A stretch of DNA of 53,917 bases from Zygnema cylindricum (Eukaryota > Streptophyta > Zygnematophyceae > Zygnematales > Zygnemataceae). Below, piece by piece: positions 12,212 through 22,185 of this stretch; the stretch's first letter is position 1; each line of letters starts with the position of its first letter. A model generated the notes under the pieces. The model worked only from the letters and a program-made list of their open reading frames with translations, searched no databases and was not told the origin of the DNA. Position numbers and translations under genes: made by a program. Location of the stretch: contig JBBHKE010000083.1 of NCBI GenBank assembly GCA_037447655.1, positions 269,961 to 323,877 of the forward strand. Direction: 5' to 3'.

Positions 12212-14887
12212 GTGGAAGGAAAACCGTTGAGAGTAATGGTTGATTCAGGTGCCACACATAATTTTATTTCATATAAGTTTGTAGAGGAAAATAAAATTCC
12301 TACTGTCAGAAGGGAAAAGCATTTACATATTCAAGTGGCAAATTGTAATAAGTCCACATTAGACTTACAAACTGACACGATAGAAGTTGATATCCAGGGT
12401 CATAAAATGAAAGTTGTGTGTGAAATAATGAATTTGGGAAGTGAAGAACTAATTTTGGGAAAGCCTTGGTTAACTGAACACAATCCTCAAATTAATTGGG
12501 AAATTAACACCTTGAAAGTGAAGTCTGAAAACGGTTGGAAGGTTTTGCATGCATTATCTCCTAAGAAATTGCATAGGAATCATATAAATAACATAACCAG
12601 ATTGGGAGTGGAAGGTTTGATATCTGCTAAACAATTTAAAAAGCACTTAAAAGATAAAACAAATCATGCTTTCTTGTTATTAGTAACTGAGGCAGTTACT
12701 GATGAAAGGGGGGGAGAAAACACTAACATTGATGTCGTCACTAAATCAAACACCACTAAAACTTTCGAAAAACTAAAATCTGATTTTGTAACTGACATTA
12801 ATACATCTGATGTTGCTGTTAAAGATTTGATTTTTGAATTTCAAGATGTTTTTCCAAGTGATTTACCCTCAGGAAGGCCACATTCCTGAGATGTAGAACA
12901 TGTTATTAACCTCGAACCTGGATGCAACCCCTGGATGCAACCCTCTTGTCACAGGAATTTATAAGCACAGGTTTTTTGAGCAGGAGGAATTAAAGAAACA
13001 GATCAAAGAACTCCTAGAGAAAAGACATATTCAGCCCAGCAAATCACCGTACGGAGCACCATTTCTCTTCGTCAAAAAGAAGGACGGAACGTTGAGAATG
13101 TGTGTCGATTATCGTAGTCTAAATAAGATTACGGTGAAGGATAAGTATCCGTTACCTTTAATTTCTGATTTGATAGATCGTTTAAAGGGTGCTAAAGTAT
13201 TTTCGTTAATTGACTTGCGTAGTGGCTTTAATCAGGTGCCAATTATAATTGAAGATGTTGATAAAACTGCTTTCAGGACTAGAGTGGGTCATTTCGAATA
13301 GATAGTGATGCCATTCGGCTTAACGAATGCACCGCCTACTTACCAAAGATTAATGAACCAAACCTTTTCAGATTACATAAATGAGTTTGTCCAAGTGTTT
13401 ATAGATGATATTTTAGTTTACAGTGAATCTAAAGAACAACATATAATTCATTTAAAAAAAGTGTTGGAAAGGTTAAGAGAAATAAAATTATATGGAAAAT
13501 TGTCAAAATCTAGTTTTCTTAAAAGTGAACAATTATTTTTGGGACATATAGTTAGTGGGGAAGGTGTTAAAACAGATCCATCCAAAATTTTAGCAATCCA
13601 AAATTGGAAACAACCTACTAATGTCACAGAAGTTAGATCGTTTTTGGGATTGGCCACTTATTACAGGAAATTTATCAGGAATTTCAGTATGATCGCCGCA
13701 CCTTTGACGGATTTACTTCGGGAGAAGGAGACGTTTGTGTGGGGAGCTGATCAGGAGGGAGCATTCGACGAATTAAAAGGGAAGTTGACCTCTGCCCCTA
13801 CACTGGTGTATCTTGACCCTGCCGGGGAATTTGAAGTTCTGATCACTACAGATGCATCTGATAAAGGTCTAAGTGCAGTCATAAGTCAAAAAGTCGGCAA
13901 ACACTTTCATCCTATTGCTTTTTAGTCCAGAAAAATCAATGATGCTGAAAAAACTATACAGCACAGGAAAATGAATTACTTGCAATTGTACATGCATTGG
14001 TGAAATGGCGTTGTTATTTGCATAATAAAGAATTTACTGTTCACTGTGATAATAGAGCACTCTCTTATTTACATAGATTAAGTGATGCGCAGATTATGAC
14101 TGGCTGACAGGTTAGGTGGATGCAGAAATTAGCATATTTCAAATTTAATAACAAACATATTCCTGGGAAGACAAATGTAGTCGCGGATCCTTTAAATAGA
14201 TGTTTTGGAATAAGTGTTATGGTTCAAGATGAATTGTTTTTAGATAAAGTTAGAAATGGTTATGATAAAGATCCTAATTTTGTTGTGATTTACAAGAATA
14301 TTTCGGGAGGGAATTCTGACACATTGAATGACAGGCATGTCAAAAACTTTAGACTAGAGAATGGTTTACTGTATTTGCAAATTGGGGATAGATTATGCAT
14401 TCCTGAAGTGGGAGACTTAAGAAAACAAATTTTACGGGAAGCTCATGAGCATTTAAGACATGTAGGTCGAGATAAAACTCTTAGTCGATTGCAAAGTAGA
14501 TTGTTTTGGCCTGGGATGGCAAAGGAGGTGTCAAAACACGTGGAAAGTTGTGTCCCTTGCCAACAGAGTGACAAGGTTTGGCTTTCTACAACTCATTACA
14601 GGTGCAAGATTGAGGGACAATCGGATCCTACGGGGAAATTTGCTCCTAAGTACATTGGACCATTTACTGTAATCGAGATGATATCGTCAGTTGCTGCCAA
14701 ATTGGACTTCTTGCCTTCAACAAAAATTCATCCAGTGATACACATCAGCCAATTGAAACCAGCGAATCTTCGACCAACTGAAGGAGAATTGGAATTGGAT
14801 CCCTCAATAATTATAGAACCTGAAGTCCATAGGTGGGTAATAGATTGGGTTGGTCAACGGTTCAAGGTCGGCGATACTATATTCTAA
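12212..14887 (+). pseudogene. Gypsy pol remnant (PR-RT-RNase H-IN), integrase core deleted
   Basis: The protease motif VDSGATHNFI is near 12240. RT follows with [27 protein letters not shown] and the catalytic FIDDILVYS. RNase H begins near 13840 (TTDASDKG) and is broken by a stop at 13922 and a frameshift. The integrase HHCC zinc finger (HEHLRH...CVPC) is at about 14440-14570. The sequence then runs straight from CQQS into DKVWLST and the C-terminal APKYIGPF...IHPVIHISQLKP block. The catalytic DDE core is therefore absent. Stops at about 12887 and 13299 also interrupt the frame, so it cannot make a working polyprotein itself. Confidence 0.92.
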
Positions 14888-15043
14888 CAAATGCATTATC
14901 TAGGAAAGCTTGAGGATGAGTTGACTTTAGAGGATAAAAATTCTGAGTTTTTACAGAGGTTTTGGAGGGATGATAATATAGAAGTCCCGTCTTGAGAATT
15001 AAAGGTGTTTAACTGAGGTCAGTTAAAAATAAGGAGGGGATGA

Positions 15044-16008
15044 TGTAACAGCAATAGCGGATCGAACTTGTTTATAAAGGGGTATTTAGGTATTATGATT
15101 AGAGTACTAAATTTGGTAGACGTCCGCGAAATAATCACGCTATTTGGAGTTATATTTTAAAAGTTATAGCGATGGGTGTATTTAGGTGACAGCGTGGGGT
15201 CTAAATAACAAGTGGGTATCATTGAAACGGGTTAAGGGTCAAATTAGTACCGAAATTACGCGTGTACGTTTCATAAAGTTCTAACGAAACGTTTAGTATG
15301 CACGGTGGTTCGTTTCGTACAAATTTTAGTACGAAACGTCACTTTTACTTAAGGGAATTTCGTGGGAAGTTTCGCGTGCGAAATTTGTTACGCACGATCG
15401 TGCGAAGTCGCGTTTCGTTTGGCGCGCACTTTTGCACGTAAATGTTACGTAGTGAAACGTAACGTTTGATTGGTTAGTAAAGTGCTAAGTAGTTAGTAAG
15501 AGATTTCGCACGTTTTTGCATTGGTCAGTCTGAGTCTTTGCTGATCAATGATTGGCCCAGGTAAAAGAGTGTTAAAACGGAGCGTTGACTCTGGCCTGGC
15601 GAGTCCAGGGCGATGATGGATAAATAGTGAAGTGTAAGAGGAGAGTAGACATCTTTTCCTTTGGAAAAGTTTGTGGAAATTCCGGCTGATCTTGGTCCTG
15701 AGCGGTTAATACCAAATTGGAGAAAAGGCATTTTGCATTGAAATCTCTTACTTACTAAATAGTGTTTTAGTAGTTAAGAGATAGAATTATTAAAAGTGGA
15801 GAGGAGAGGAAACACTTTAATTTGAAGGGTTGAGCCACGAGGGCAAGAGACCAAGCTAATGTTATGTGGACAGAAGCTTCTTCTAATTTAAAGTTTATCC
15901 TTATGTGAGTGTTTTCCAATGTGGATGTGTATTTTACAATGTGTGGAATGTGTGGTTGAAATTGTTTGTAGTAATGGGATTTTCAGAGAGGTAGGAAATC
16001 CTGTTACA
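15044..16008 (+). repeat. 3' LTR of the gypsy element
   Basis: It is TGTAACA...TGTTACA, preceded by the polypurine tract at about 15031-15043. It is nearly identical to the 5' LTR apart from about 16 substitutions and a 5 bp insertion (TTATG-like, near 15861). Confidence 0.93.
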
Positions 16009-16991
16009 CCTATTGTATGCAAAACATACAATATGACCTTAAGACCCATATTGTATTCGGACCTATTCGGACCAATTAAAACATTCGGACCAAAAATTGG
16101 ACCAATTAAAACATTCGGACCAAAAAAAATTATTTACACCGTCAGATTCGAATGATCGGACGGTCGCTGATCAAAGTAGCGATCTAAGAAGATCACATGA
16201 AAAGCCCATAACACAACTTACGATAAAGGCGCCGACCTAAGGCCTACCATAAAAACGCCTACTTTTTAACTATGGTCCGAGACCAACAAATTCCATGTCG
16301 GCGATAACTTTAAAAAAATATAGTATGCATACAATAGTACTTTATATCATACTGTATTATATTATTGACTTATATATAGCGTGGCATGCTTAACTATATT
16401 TATTACTGACAGCGCAGCACATAAACATTTACAAATTCAAAACAATACTTTATAGTTCTAAAACTATAGTAACGAAACGAAAAAAATAAATTACATTGTA
16501 AATTTGTAAATCAAATTTTTTCGAAAAAAGAGCAGACGAACACATCTGTCAGACTGCCGCCATTTACTGCCACCATGGAAGTGATATGAGGGTGTAACTA
16601 ACCTTGCAATAAAAAAATAACAGTCAAAAGGACATTCTGGACGGGTATGGGAGCGTGGAACCCAAGTAAAACCCCCTTAAATTAGAAATAATCAAGGAAA
16701 TATCGCGATTTTTTACCGAAATCGGGGGGAACGGGGTCCGCGGCGCGTCCGGGGAATAACACATACTGTTGAGTGTACTGGCCGTACATTTATCTGTACG
16801 GTCCATACAGTTATCACCGATAGTTATAGATATCGGTGTTATCACCGATAAACAACCGATATTATCGGCTAATTATCGCCGATGACACCGATAACGATAT
16901 ATCGTACCAATATATCAATTATCGGCAACCCTAAATAAGGCCCATATCGGTTATCGACAAATCCTTACCGATACACAACAATACAAAATGC

Positions 16992-18411
16992 AATGTGAAC
17001 TTTTTTGCGATGTGAACTATACCAGAGCATTCGAAATCCTTGAGGCCGAATTTCGTACCCTAGAGGCAACAGATTTTGAGTGTTTTGGAAACATTTGCCG
17101 CCAACTCGAGCTAACTTGGTTAGCTACACCGCCGTCTCTAGTAGAGTCCCTGGATTAGTACTGTAGCTTTGCCACTTTAGTATAATCAATTACACTAAAT
17201 CTGTTTGACACGCGGATCATTCTGTGCCACTCAAATAACGCGTGTTGGTAGCACTAGTTTATGATTTAGAGTCAAGAAAGCACTCAAACAAATTAGAGCG
17301 ACAAACTTAACATAGCGATGGACGGTTTAGTTAAATCACTTATCATTCTAGTTAACTATTTTTGGTTTAGTTTGCTTCTTACACTGGTCTTCGTAACTTT
17401 CAACATTAGCCAGATATCATATCACAAGGATCATAGAAATTTCCATTCTGAAAAAGCCTGGCAATACACCCTAAATGAGGTATAATATTGCAATCACGTA
17501 TCTGGCAGTCCTATTTGTCACATTCTTCTAATCAACCGGCCGAACAAAGAATGTCGCGTCATATGTTGAAATCTCTACTAACGAAGATATTTTTATCTCA
17601 TGGATAAGATATTGGATCTTCAAGTTCATACTTCCAACATATTGTTTTTCTTTTACTTATGATTCCCCTCCCCAGTATTTCTGAAGTCAGCTTTCTTCAG
17701 TCACGATTTAGACTCTCTGGTTCAGATCTTATATTCCATAACAACCTACACTATAACCTGCTGAGGTTTTTGCCTTCAAGCAACTGAAACCATACCCTAT
17801 ATAGTCAAGTATTGGTTTCTGATACGCACATTTTAAAAAACTTTTATTTTATCTAAATGGCCTCAGTTGTGTCTATATGCTTTTATTACATTGTAAGGAA
17901 ATTATGCCATGTCCATCTTACCAAAGACTGGAACCTTAGAAGAATGTTCCCCACCATAAAAGCATTGAGACTGTCTTTAAGAAGCAACGGCCTTAAGCCT
18001 CCATCAATGTAAACCAAAAAGTACATAACAAGTGTGACCTAAAAGGGTAGTCAAATAATAAACTACTGGATAAAGCAGGAAGCCAGATAAAGCAGGTGGA
18101 ACCACTCTATATTCACAGTTCAAAGAATAAGTGCATCAAGTCAATAATAGAAAAAAGAAACTGGCATAATACAAAAAGAAATCCTATGTTCAGCTTTTTC
18201 TGAGTAGAAAAGAAACAAAAAACAGTAATCCGCTCAATCACTTTCATTCAAATCGCTTCCATAGAATCGGAGAGGTTTCTTGATTTCTTTGTCTAAACGA
18301 AAACAGTACAAATATGGTTCTCACGTCTTCTCTGAAACACCACAATGTATTTGAGTTTCAGAATGAGAGCACTGAAGGTTAGTGAACACATCAAGTCAAG
18401 AGGATCACAGA
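16992..18411. other. Downstream flank of CMC4 (left arm), no gene seen
   Basis: This is non-coding arm sequence matching 32678-34663. It contains the intact empty site (TA at 17164-17165) of the MITE found at 34032-34489 in the right arm. Conserved stretches close to CMC4 are probably its 3' UTR. Confidence 0.55.
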
Positions 18412-19291
18412 CTATCCTCTCAATCCTTTTGCCCTCATGTTCTCAGCTTGCTCTATAAGAGTAGAGAAAGATGAACAATGCTCAGATTCTCCTCCAATGG
18501 CATCACAGCATTTCTTTAGCTTCACAATAATTTCCAGGCACCTGCAAAAAAGTTTCAAGCATAAAAATCGTTCTCTCAACCATAATTAGACAATGTCCAG
18601 AGATTTTCTTGTTACTGCTGGTAGGTGGACATAAATTCTATACTAAAGTACAATACACTAAAACATCAGAGAAGGAAGGCAAAAAAAAGGACAGCCACAA
18701 TAATTTTAACAGCCGAGGAGTTAAAAGTAAACAAGTAACAGTTATGTCTACAATAGACACCAAATTAGATTTTTGCTAAGAATCAAAAACGATTTCTCTT
18801 TATGATATTCCAAATTAACATGCAAACCTCTTACTGAAAACCCCAAAAAGAATGGCTCACTACACTGCGCGAGTGTAGGTAATTCACAATAATTCATTAA
18901 CGAGTATAGAGTAAAAGACTAGAGGTATAATATGTAACTCAGGCATACTTGATTACTGCTAAACAAGAAAAAGGGAATAAAACCACAAAAGCATTTCCCA
19001 GATCATGCTGCAAATTATCCAACAGCAATAGAAATTCTTCAACATCAAAAAATAACTCAACATTATTCCCAAATTCTCATAATTTTAGGGTTCTCCAAAA
19101 CCTAATGACCAAAAAAGCATTAATACAACCGTAAAGAACACTAGGAAAACCCAGAAAAACACTTAAGAAACCCTAACCATGCAGGCAGAAACTCACCTCT
19201 CTGACTTGTACGAGTTCCTTTTCAAACACTTCTGAATGTCGCACGCCTCAGACTTGCATGTTCGATTAGGGTTAGGGTTTCCCCCACCCAT
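18412..19291 (-). CDS. CMC4: Twin CX9C mitochondrial protein CMC4-like, left-arm copy
   Basis: This is a small intermembrane-space protein of the Mia40-imported twin CX9C class. Two exons: 19197-19291 and 18412-18541, 225 nt, 74 aa. Cys12-x9-Cys22 and Cys33-x9-Cys43 form the two CX9C motifs, and Cys17, Cys44 and Cys54 match the extra cysteines of the CMC4/p8 subfamily. The core ACDIQKCLKRNSYKSERC is the family hallmark. The split codon AG|G encodes Arg32. The protein equals the right-arm copy as far as I can read. It lies 264 bp downstream of the SMAP1 stop, same strand. Confidence 0.92.
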
Positions 19292-19555
19292 GATAGGTAA
19301 AAGGAGAGAAAATTATAGGTTCAAAATTCTAGTCAAGACTAACAACTAAGAGAGAGGGAAAGAAACTGTACACTCGAAAACAACACGGTTACCAAAGTAA
19401 CAAAAACAGCCTTCTCTCACAGACAACAAATAGTAACTGACTAGTATTCACGCAACAATGGTTCACGAAACTTTTTCTACGTGTCAAACGTTTTCAGAAC
19501 CAGAAAAATAACCTTGGGATGAAGAATGGCCACAAAAAATGTAAAACTGATATGT

Positions 19556-19732
19556 CTATGCTAAGTCTTCATCGTCAAAATCGTCATCAAATTTGTTAAA
19601 AAAATCGGCATCTGCAAGCTTTTCAGATTGAGGATCCATAGGATCCAAAGCTCCTTCGCCATCTATGTCTACATCCATGGCTCCGGCTGGATATTCATCT
19701 GCTTCGTGAAGATATGGAGGAAAGGGCCTCAT
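19556..19732 (-). CDS. SMAP1: Small acidic protein 1 (SMAP1), left-arm copy
   Basis: This is a 58 aa acidic protein. It starts MRPFPPYL and has the conserved C-terminal phenylalanine/aspartate block KLADADFFNKFDDDFDDEDL, as in plant SMAP1, which is known to act in the 2,4-D/auxin response and to contact the COP9 signalosome. The coding part is a single exon. A long pyrimidine tract ending CCTGCCAG sits one base before the ATG, so the 5' UTR probably has an intron. Upstream homology to the other copy stops at about 20047, leaving out the TATA box seen there. Confidence 0.9.
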   Translation of the reverse strand: MRPFPPYLHEADEYPAGAMDVDIDGEGALDPMDPQSEKLADADFFNKFDDDFDDEDLA

Positions 19733-20279
19733 TCTGGCAGGAAAAAAAAAATTAACAGAAAGTGGCTACTAGAGTCAGCCTGGCGAAGAGATTATTCTGC
19801 AAGAAAGTCTGTTAGTTGTCACTAAGCTTTACAAATTACAGGCAGGTAGAAGCATTTGTAAAGTGAAAAGCTAAAGAAAAAATAATTTATTCAAGTGACG
19901 AAGACATATCTCACTAATAGAGAGGTCTAATTAGGAAGGTGTGCACCAGAAAAAGTGAGGAAATTTCAGTGTCTAGAAATTGAAGACCTAGGCGGACCTA
20001 CGTTCGAGATTTATTTGAAGAAGATCACTAGATCAGGATATAGTACTGTACTGTACTGTACTATACTAGTACAAACCCAATGGGTGTCTGAAAGCGTACA
20101 TTTTCGTACGGCTTTTTTCTGGGTTGTGCACTAATCGTCTCTGTTACGTACGGTAAGATAGTGAAATGTTAAGGGCAGCATTTACTGGAAACTCGACGTG
20201 GAGATCCACCCTAAATCAAGTGATTTACCACGGATAGTGTGGATCCAAAAATATGCTGATTTAGAGCTACACCGTGAAT
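19733..20279. other. Upstream region of left SMAP1 and inner edge of the arm
   Basis: This holds the 5' UTR and presumed promoter. Arm homology ends near 20047 at a GTACT/TACTG microsatellite-like run (20042-20065). No TATA box was found in the expected place. The rest to 20279 is unassigned. Confidence 0.5.
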
Positions 20280-20491
20280 CGCTACAGTATTAGCGTCAAT
20301 GTTTTTTTCGCCACTTAAAACATATTTTATCCGTACACACTTGTAGGATTGTGGATCTGACGGTTGGGATTGAAAAGTAACATTCTCAGCTTCCGATTGG
20401 CGGTCTCAAATTGAAAATCCAACAAGTGTGTAGGGAGAAAAGATGTTTTAAGTGGCGAAAAAAACATTGACGCTAATAACGCTTCAAGGTG
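20280..20491. mobile_element. TA-flanked CACCG MITE
   Basis: The ends are CACCGTGAATCGCTACAG and ...CGCTTCAAGGTG, flanked by TA. Internal inverted repeats (GTTTTTTTCGCCACTTAAAA and its complement) make nearly the whole element a hairpin. It is the same family as 28875-29093. Confidence 0.8.
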
Positions 20492-22185
20492 TAGCATATG
20501 ATTGGGTACGTTTCCAGTAAGTCCGGTCTTCGGTCTTCACGATATTCATATATAGATTTTGTGCCGTATGAACAGGAGATTAGCTAACCATAGGGCTTCT
20601 AGTTATGTAAGGGGCTGTTTAAGGTTCGATATTCTGTTGTCATTTTGTGAAAATGTTTACCTATTTGTTATGCTATTCCTTTTATGGCTTTTCCTTTCTT
20701 TTGTTTCAATGTAGTCCAGCGGTTTACCGTCGCTTTGTTATTCTGTTGTTGCTTTAATGCTCGCTGTTTCTTTCAATGTATTTGATTAGTGTGCCCGTTG
20801 TCTCCATGCTAGTTTACTTCACATTGTTTTGTCATGCTAGCTTGCTTACCTCCAACTTCAGTTTTTCAGTTTCGTCTCTGCCGACCACTAACAGACAACG
20901 GTAAACCATCTGACTACCAACAAAAAGGAAAAACCAAAACGAAATTGAAAAAATACACAAAGGAGCAAACACTAAAAAAATGGACACAATGTACAACCCT
21001 CAAAGTGAGAGGCACATTTGCATTCAAATTTACACATTCTGCAAAAATCGCAAACGATATCAAAACAATAACACAGAAGGAAAAAAGGGGACAAAATACA
21101 CCCAAGAAGGTATTTACGCACACACACATCGAATCCAGGGATATAGAGAAAGACATAGACATCACATCATGAAATCGTCTCATGACACGCCATCTTTACA
21201 ATATAATGTGAGACTCAATGTAATGAGCACGGCGGTAAACCATCTGTGTACATGGGAACAACAAAAAAATAAAAAAGATTAAAGAAATGCAAAAACGAAC
21301 CTGACAGGCTGAACGCAGGTGGAAGCGAACAAAAAGGAAAAAGCCGGCCGAAAGAAAGAAAGAAAAAGAAAGAAAATAACACCGACCAAGGACAAACCAT
21401 CTTTTACATAGACATTCACTGACTACACTGGTTAGGTACAATGCAATGACTTCTGAAAACAGATAAAAGAAAACGAAACTCGCACAAAACTCGTAAATCT
21501 CACGGCTTCAAAATCGACCAGTTCATCAACAAACTCATAAAGCTGGCTTTGCAACATTGTAATAAGACTCAAAATCAAACAAAAAATACTGGCGACCACA
21601 TAGTTTCCAATACAAGAGGTGGTGGATATTACGGACCAACAAATTCAATCGACATAAGTTCAAGTTGGACAAGTGAACCGTGAAAGGAGTGAAATCCTGA
21701 ATGACACCCCAGTCAAGAAGGGAGAGAAAAACCAGTCTGTTTTACCAGTTAAAGGAACAAAAAAAAATGATCATTGCCGAAAACAATAGATAAAGCACAA
21801 TAGCCAATTCGTATTGCAAGATACTAGCAATCCTCTGGCAACCCTCATATCAATGAACTCAATTATGGAAAACATACAGTTGATTCAAAAACAGTGAGCA
21901 AAACTCTACATTACACATGTATCCCTATTCGAAAACTAATGAACTACTTTATCTCACATTAATTCCCACTCCAATTTTAGGCTGTTTAAGTCCCACTCCA
22001 AAAGCAAAACTAGAACAAACTAACAAACCACCGCCGTTACTAATTCTTCACCAAAGCCCTTAAACCTCCGTCCATTTTCCCATCCATAGCTTTGATATTC
22101 CTTAACTCTCTCTTTCTCTCTCTCTCTCTCTCCCCCCTTTAATATCCTCATGCTTACAGACTACGAAATTAAAAATCGAAGCCGT
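20492..22185. other. Intergenic DNA downstream of DJ-1D
   Basis: No gene is recognised. It contains GGTAAACC-centred repeats in both orientations (about 20720-20735, 20897-20915, 21232-21250), a stretch at 21225-21345 resembling 35335-35430, and a CT microsatellite at about 22107-22136 just past the DJ-1D stop. Confidence 0.5.

Larger units (their letters stand above)
9226..16008 (+). mobile_element. Ty3/gypsy LTR retrotransposon, defective
   Basis: This is a 6783 bp element with two LTRs (961 and 965 bp), 5 bp target duplication CCTAT (9221-9225 and 16009-16013), a primer-binding site at about 10188-10205 (TGGTATTGGAGCTTGG, resembling the initiator tRNA-Met type) and a polypurine tract AAGGAGGGGA before the 3' LTR. 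Order is gag, protease, RT, RNase H, integrase, the gypsy order. LTRs differ at about 16 sites by eye (about 98% identical), so insertion is relatively recent. The coding region is nevertheless broken and the integrase core is missing. Confidence 0.95.
9181..16274. mobile_element. CATAG-type hAT MITE, split by a gypsy element
   Basis: It begins CATAGTTCAAAAGTAGG and ends CCTACTTTTTAACTATG, with a perfect 8 bp duplication GTCCGAGA (9173-9180, 16275-16282). Only 9181-9225 and 16009-16274 belong to it; between them sits the Ty3/gypsy element. Related copies are at 28221-28497, 44290-44595 and 53013-53276. Confidence 0.85.
9089..16983. mobile_element. Non-autonomous hAT element, split by later insertions
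   Basis: The ends are TAGTGTTGTGTATCGGTAA at 9089 and TTACCGATACACAACAATA at 16965-16983, with a perfect 8 bp target duplication CAAAATGC (9081-9088 and 16984-16991). The right arm has one copy of the target (about 34664-34671), the empty site. The element's own sequence is 9089-9172 plus 16283-16983; the rest is nested insertions. Both ends are dense in TATCGG/CCGATA motifs, as expected for subterminal transposase sites. No transposase is encoded. An undisturbed relative lies at 29424-30203. The 8 bp duplication and TAG-type ends support hAT. Confidence 0.85.
1..20047. repeat. Left arm of large inverted duplication
   Basis: This arm is the reverse complement of about 31068-45207. It holds SMAP1, CMC4 and HMT on the minus strand plus a 7.9 kb nested transposon insertion (9089-16983) that the other arm lacks. 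Matching is continuous through exons, introns and intergenic DNA. The inner edge lies near 20047, where similarity stops at a TACTG-rich run. The outer end is cut by the window edge: base 1 pairs with about 45207, inside an LTR. Arm identity of about 90-95% is judged by eye, not computed. Confidence 0.93.
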
